In this document: piece by piece, positions 61,269-64,000 of the stretch
Layout: each line of letters begins with the position of its first letter
How positions within the stretch are numbered: the stretch's first letter is position 1
NCBI GenBank assembly: GCA_036268425.1
Contig: DATAUE010000149.1
Coordinates: 310,001 to 374,000, forward strand
DNA length: 64,000 nt
From: DATARH01 sp036268425
GTDB taxonomy: Bacteria > Pseudomonadota > Alphaproteobacteria > ATCC43930 > CGMCC-115725
Direction: 5' to 3'
Notes under the pieces: model-generated
What the model saw: the letters and a program-made list of their open reading frames with translations, nothing else
The model's database searches: none
Told to the model about the DNA's origin: nothing
Program-made: the position numbers and the translations under genes

Positions 61269-62429
61269 ATGAAGCCGACGCGGCGCCCGGTTAATCCATG
61301 TTTTTCCTCGGGGCCTTGCGCCAAGCGGCCGGGATGGTCGCCGGAAGCACTGTCGCAAGCATTGCTGGGCCGCTCGCACCGCTCGGGTCCGGGGAAGGCG
61401 CGGCTGGTCGAGGTTATCGAGCGCTCGCGTGCCGTGCTGCGGATGCCGGCGGATTACCGCCTCGGAATCGTCGCCGCTTCGGATACTGGCGCAGTCGAAA
61501 TGGCGCTGTGGTCGCTGCTCGGTGCGCGCGGCATTGATTTGCTGTCGTGGGAGAATTTCGGCGAAGGCTGGGTCGATGATGTCGCGCGGCAGCTCAAGCT
61601 GCCCGACGTTCGGCTGATGCAGGCGCCGTACGGCAAGCTGCCCGATCTGGCCGCGGTCGATCCGGGTCGCGACACGGTCTTCGTGTGGAACGGCACCACC
61701 GCCGGCGTGCGGGTGCCGAATGGCGATTGGATTGCCGGCGACCGGACGGGCTTGACGATCTGCGATGCGACCTCGGCAGCCTTCGCCATGCGCCTGCCCT
61801 GGGACAAGCTCGATGTCGTGACCTGGTCTTGGCAGAAGGCACTCGGCGGCGAAGCTGGCCACGGCATGCTGGCATTAAGCCCCCGCGCGGTCGAACGACT
61901 GCAGACCTACACGCCGCCCTGGCCCCTGCCCAAGCTGTTCCGCCTGACCTCGAAGGGCAAGCTGATCGAAGGCGTGTTTCAGGGCGAGACGATCAACACG
62001 CCGTCGATGTTGTGCGTCGAAGACGCGATCGACTCGCTGAAATGGGCCGAGGGCATCGGCGGTCTCGACGCGCTGATCGATCGGGTCGAAGGCAATCTCG
62101 CGGTCGTCGCCAAATGGGTCGAGCGCTCGTCCTGGCTGCGGTTTCTTGCTGAAACACCGGAAAGCCGCTCGCCGACCTCGATCCAGCTTGCGATCACCGA
62201 CCCGTGGTTCGACAGCCTGTCGGAGGACGCGCGCTTCAAGACGGTGCGCGCGATGACTGCCCGGCTCGAAGCTGAAGGCGTCGGTTACGACCTCGCCAGC
62301 CATCGAGCATCGCCGCCGGGCATCCGCATCTGGGCCGGCGCCACGGTCGAGCGCAACGATGTCGAAGCGCTGTTGCCGTGGCTCGACTGGGCTTGGGAAC
62401 AGCAGCGCGACGCAGCGAAAGCCGTCTGA
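61269..62429 (+). CDS. serC: Phosphoserine aminotransferase
   Basis: 386 residues from ATG 61269. It begins NPCFSSGPCAKRPGW, the alphaproteobacterial form of SerC. Lys190 in VTWSWQKALGGEAGHG carries pyridoxal phosphate, and WNGTTAGVRVP lies in the substrate pocket region. It converts 3-phosphohydroxypyruvate plus glutamate to phosphoserine. serA follows 114 bases later, so both steps of serine synthesis are co-located. Confidence 0.95.
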   Translation: MKPTRRPVNPCFSSGPCAKRPGWSPEALSQALLGRSHRSGPGKARLVEVIERSRAVLRMPADYRLGIVAASDTGAVEMALWSLLGARGIDLLSWENFGEGWVDDVARQLKLPDVRLMQAPYGKLPDLAAVDPGRDTVFVWNGTTAGVRVPNGDWIAGDRTGLTICDATSAAFAMRLPWDKLDVVTWSWQKALGGEAGHGMLALSPRAVERLQTYTPPWPLPKLFRLTSKGKLIEGVFQGETINTPSMLCVEDAIDSLKWAEGIGGLDALIDRVEGNLAVVAKWVERSSWLRFLAETPESRSPTSIQLAITDPWFDSLSEDARFKTVRAMTARLEAEGVGYDLASHRASPPGIRIWAGATVERNDVEALLPWLDWAWEQQRDAAKAV

Positions 62430-62437
62430 GCCGTTAA

Positions 62438-62525
62438 ACACGGGGTCTTTACAGCAGACCGGCGCTTCGCGGCCCTTGGCCGCAAAGTTGCCAAAGCCTC
62501 CCCACTCCCCGTGTCGCAGTTTTTT
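62438..62525 (+). promoter_or_regulatory. Structured serC-serA intergenic RNA with terminal T-run (possible attenuator)
   Basis: An outer stem, ACACGGGG (62438-62445) with CCCCGTGT (62507-62514), encloses two strong hairpins: GGTCT-N7-AGACC (62444-62460) and GCGGCC-CTT-GGCCGC (62469-62483). Six T follow at 62520-62525. The first inner hairpin shares bases 62444-62445 with the outer stem, so alternative folds are possible. It could be a partial terminator or a regulated leader of serA. Confidence 0.45.
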
Positions 62526-62543
62526 GAAGTCGGAGCCTGTTGC

Positions 62544-64000
62544 ATGCCGAAGGTACTGATTACCGACGCCCTGAGCCCGCGCGCGGTCGAGATTTTCCGG
62601 GCGCGCGGCATTGAGACCGACATGGAGACAAAACTCTCGCCCGGCGAGTTACGAGAGCGCATCGGCGCTTACGACGGACTCGCCGTGCGTTCGGCAACCA
62701 AGGTAACCGCGGAACTGATGGCCGCCGGCGCGCTGAAAGTGGTCGGGCGCGCCGGGATCGGCGTCGACAATATCGACGTGCCCGCGGCAACAGAGCGCGG
62801 CATCGTGGTGATGAACACACCCTACGGCAATGCGATCACCGCCGCCGAACACACGATCGCAATGATGTTTTCGCTGGCTCGGCAGATCCCCGCCGCCGAC
62901 CGTTCGACGCAAACCGGCAAATGGGAGAAATCACGGTTTATGGGGGTCGAGCTGACCGGCAAGACGCTTGGCATCATCGGCTGCGGCAACATCGGCGCGA
63001 TCGTCGCCGACCGGGCGCATGGGCTGAAGATGAAGGTGATCGCTTTTGACCCGTTCCTGTCGCCGGAGCGGGCCCTGGAACTGGGCGTCGAACGGGCGAC
63101 GCTCGACGAATTGTTCGGCCGCGCCGATTTCATCACCTTGCACACGCCGCTGACCGACTCGACCAAAAACCTGATCGATGCCGAGGCCATCGCCAGGATG
63201 AAGCGCGGCGTGCGCATCATCAACTGCGCCCGCGGCGGTCTCGTCGTCGAAGAGGACCTTGCGGCGGCGCTGGCCGCGGGCCATGTCGGCGGTGCTGCGA
63301 TCGACGTGTTCGTCGAGGAACCAGCCACGGAGAACCCGCTCTTCGGCATCGACAATGTCGTCGCAACGCCGCATCTCGGCGCCGCCACGACCGAGGCGCA
63401 GGAGAACGTCGCCTTGCAAATCGCTGAGCAGATGGCGGATTTTCTGTTGACCGGCGCAGTGTCGAACGCTGTCAACATGCCGTCGCTGACCGCCGAGGAA
63501 GCGGCGCGGCTGCGGCCTTATATGATCCTCGCCGAGCAACTTGGCAGCTTTGCCGGACAGCTCACCGAAACCGGTATTCGCGCCATCGACATTGCCTATG
63601 AAGGTGCCATCGCCGAACTCAACATCAAGCCGTTGACCGCGACGGTGCTGACCGGATTGCTGGCGCCGCAGCTTGCATCGATCAATATGGTCAATGCACC
63701 GCTGGTTTGCCGGCAGCGCGATATCAGGGTCAGCGAAACGCGGCGCGCCGATGCCGGCGACTACCAAACGCTGATGCGTGTCACGATCACCACCGAACGG
63801 CGCCAGCGATCGGTTGCCGGGACTGTCTTTGCCGGCAACAAACCGCGGCTGGTCGATATCGAGGGCATCCCGCTCGAAGCGGAACTCGGCCATCATGTAT
63901 TGTTCGTGCGCAATTACGATAAGCCCGGCTTTATCGGGGCGCTCGGCATTGCGCTATCGGTCGCGCAGGTCAACATCGCGACCTTTCACCTCGGGCGCAC
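62544..64000 (+). CDS. serA: D-3-phosphoglycerate dehydrogenase, 3' end outside the window
   Basis: At least 485 residues are visible and the frame is open at the window edge. The catalytic domains include VRSATKVTAELM, the NAD motif IIGCGNIGAIVADRA, Arg in NCARGGLV, Glu in DVFVEEPA and His in ATPHLGAATTEAQ. After residue 310 an intervening domain follows, then an ACT domain begins (VLFVRNYDKPGFIGALG) where serine may bind. It makes 3-phosphohydroxypyruvate, the substrate of SerC. Confidence 0.97.
   Translation, partial: MPKVLITDALSPRAVEIFRARGIETDMETKLSPGELRERIGAYDGLAVRSATKVTAELMAAGALKVVGRAGIGVDNIDVPAATERGIVVMNTPYGNAITAAEHTIAMMFSLARQIPAADRSTQTGKWEKSRFMGVELTGKTLGIIGCGNIGAIVADRAHGLKMKVIAFDPFLSPERALELGVERATLDELFGRADFITLHTPLTDSTKNLIDAEAIARMKRGVRIINCARGGLVVEEDLAAALAAGHVGGAAIDVFVEEPATENPLFGIDNVVATPHLGAATTEAQENVALQIAEQMADFLLTGAVSNAVNMPSLTAEEAARLRPYMILAEQLGSFAGQLTETGIRAIDIAYEGAIAELNIKPLTATVLTGLLAPQLASINMVNAPLVCRQRDIRVSETRRADAGDYQTLMRVTITTERRQRSVAGTVFAGNKPRLVDIEGIPLEAELGHHVLFVRNYDKPGFIGALGIALSVAQVNIATFHLGR

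Overview
The window is about 64 kb of high-GC DNA (by eye roughly two thirds G+C), densely packed with genes. Many of them overlap by ATGA or GTGA, and several start at GTG or TTG. The content fits an Alphaproteobacterium. It includes a DUF992 protein, a fused class I fumarase, an fdsGBACD-type NAD-dependent formate dehydrogenase, a liv transporter, the serC-serA order, and a heat-shock promoter of the alphaproteobacterial CTTG-N17-CyTATnT type before hslVU. I cannot fix the order; Rhodospirillales- or Hyphomicrobiales-like soil or water bacteria are the likeliest sources. There is no prophage, IS element, CRISPR array or rRNA. One tRNA (Ser-GGA) is present.

Layout. 1-6.3 kb: the end of an alpha/beta hydrolase, fumarase, an ECF sigma/membrane anti-sigma/periplasmic sensor operon, and an OmpA-domain protein with an internal duplication. 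6.3-12.5 kb: upp (minus), a radical SAM protein (plus), then a minus-strand operon of an orphan xanthine-dehydrogenase-type large subunit, an amidohydrolase and a GlcG-like protein. 12.7-16.2 kb: livHMGF without a binding protein. 16.2-21 kb: a small exported protein, an SDR oxidoreductase, and a molybdate operon (a cysteine-free sulfite-oxidase-fold protein plus modABC) preceded by a ModE-like operator. 21-25.2 kb is the accessory-looking part: an AT-richer membrane protein with possible microproteins beside it, an FAD oxidase/cupin pair, a broken vapC toxin gene, and a zinc-ribbon/coiled-coil membrane gene pair. 25.3-34.2 kb: a TPP enzyme, a divergent LysR regulator, and fdsGBA with fdhD and fdsD. 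34.3-42 kb: an NHL protein, tRNA-Ser, YifB, and a catabolic group (hydroxyacid dehydrogenase, amidohydrolase, Rieske ferredoxin, MFS, CHRD protein). 42-47 kb: hslVU, pgm, glgC. 47-53 kb: an MFS transporter, DUF992 and DUF3096 proteins, a ring-hydroxylating dioxygenase and an arylamine N-acetyltransferase. 53-58 kb: a three-subunit 2-oxoacid oxidoreductase operon. 58-64 kb: a DEAD-box helicase, an LLM flavoenzyme, a 68-residue microprotein, serC, and serA, which runs off the window.

How the parts fit. A molybdenum theme links the window: molybdate uptake, an orphan molybdo-hydroxylase subunit, a molybdenum or tungsten formate dehydrogenase and its FdhD sulfurtransferase. A second theme is organic-acid and aromatic catabolism: dioxygenase, ferredoxin, amidohydrolases, LLM enzyme, two MFS transporters, and a 2-oxoacid oxidoreductase that could supply low-potential electrons. 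The rest is core metabolism: serine synthesis, glycogen, uracil salvage, heat-shock proteolysis.

The observations I consider most worth following are the ModE-like operator in front of a Cys-free sulfite-oxidase-fold protein and modABC, the vapC pseudogene repaired on paper by deleting one base, the sigma-32 promoter at hslVU, the structured serC-serA intergenic RNA, and the SDR stop codon that lies inside a 15-bp in-frame tandem repeat. I found no clear new defence or biosynthetic system.
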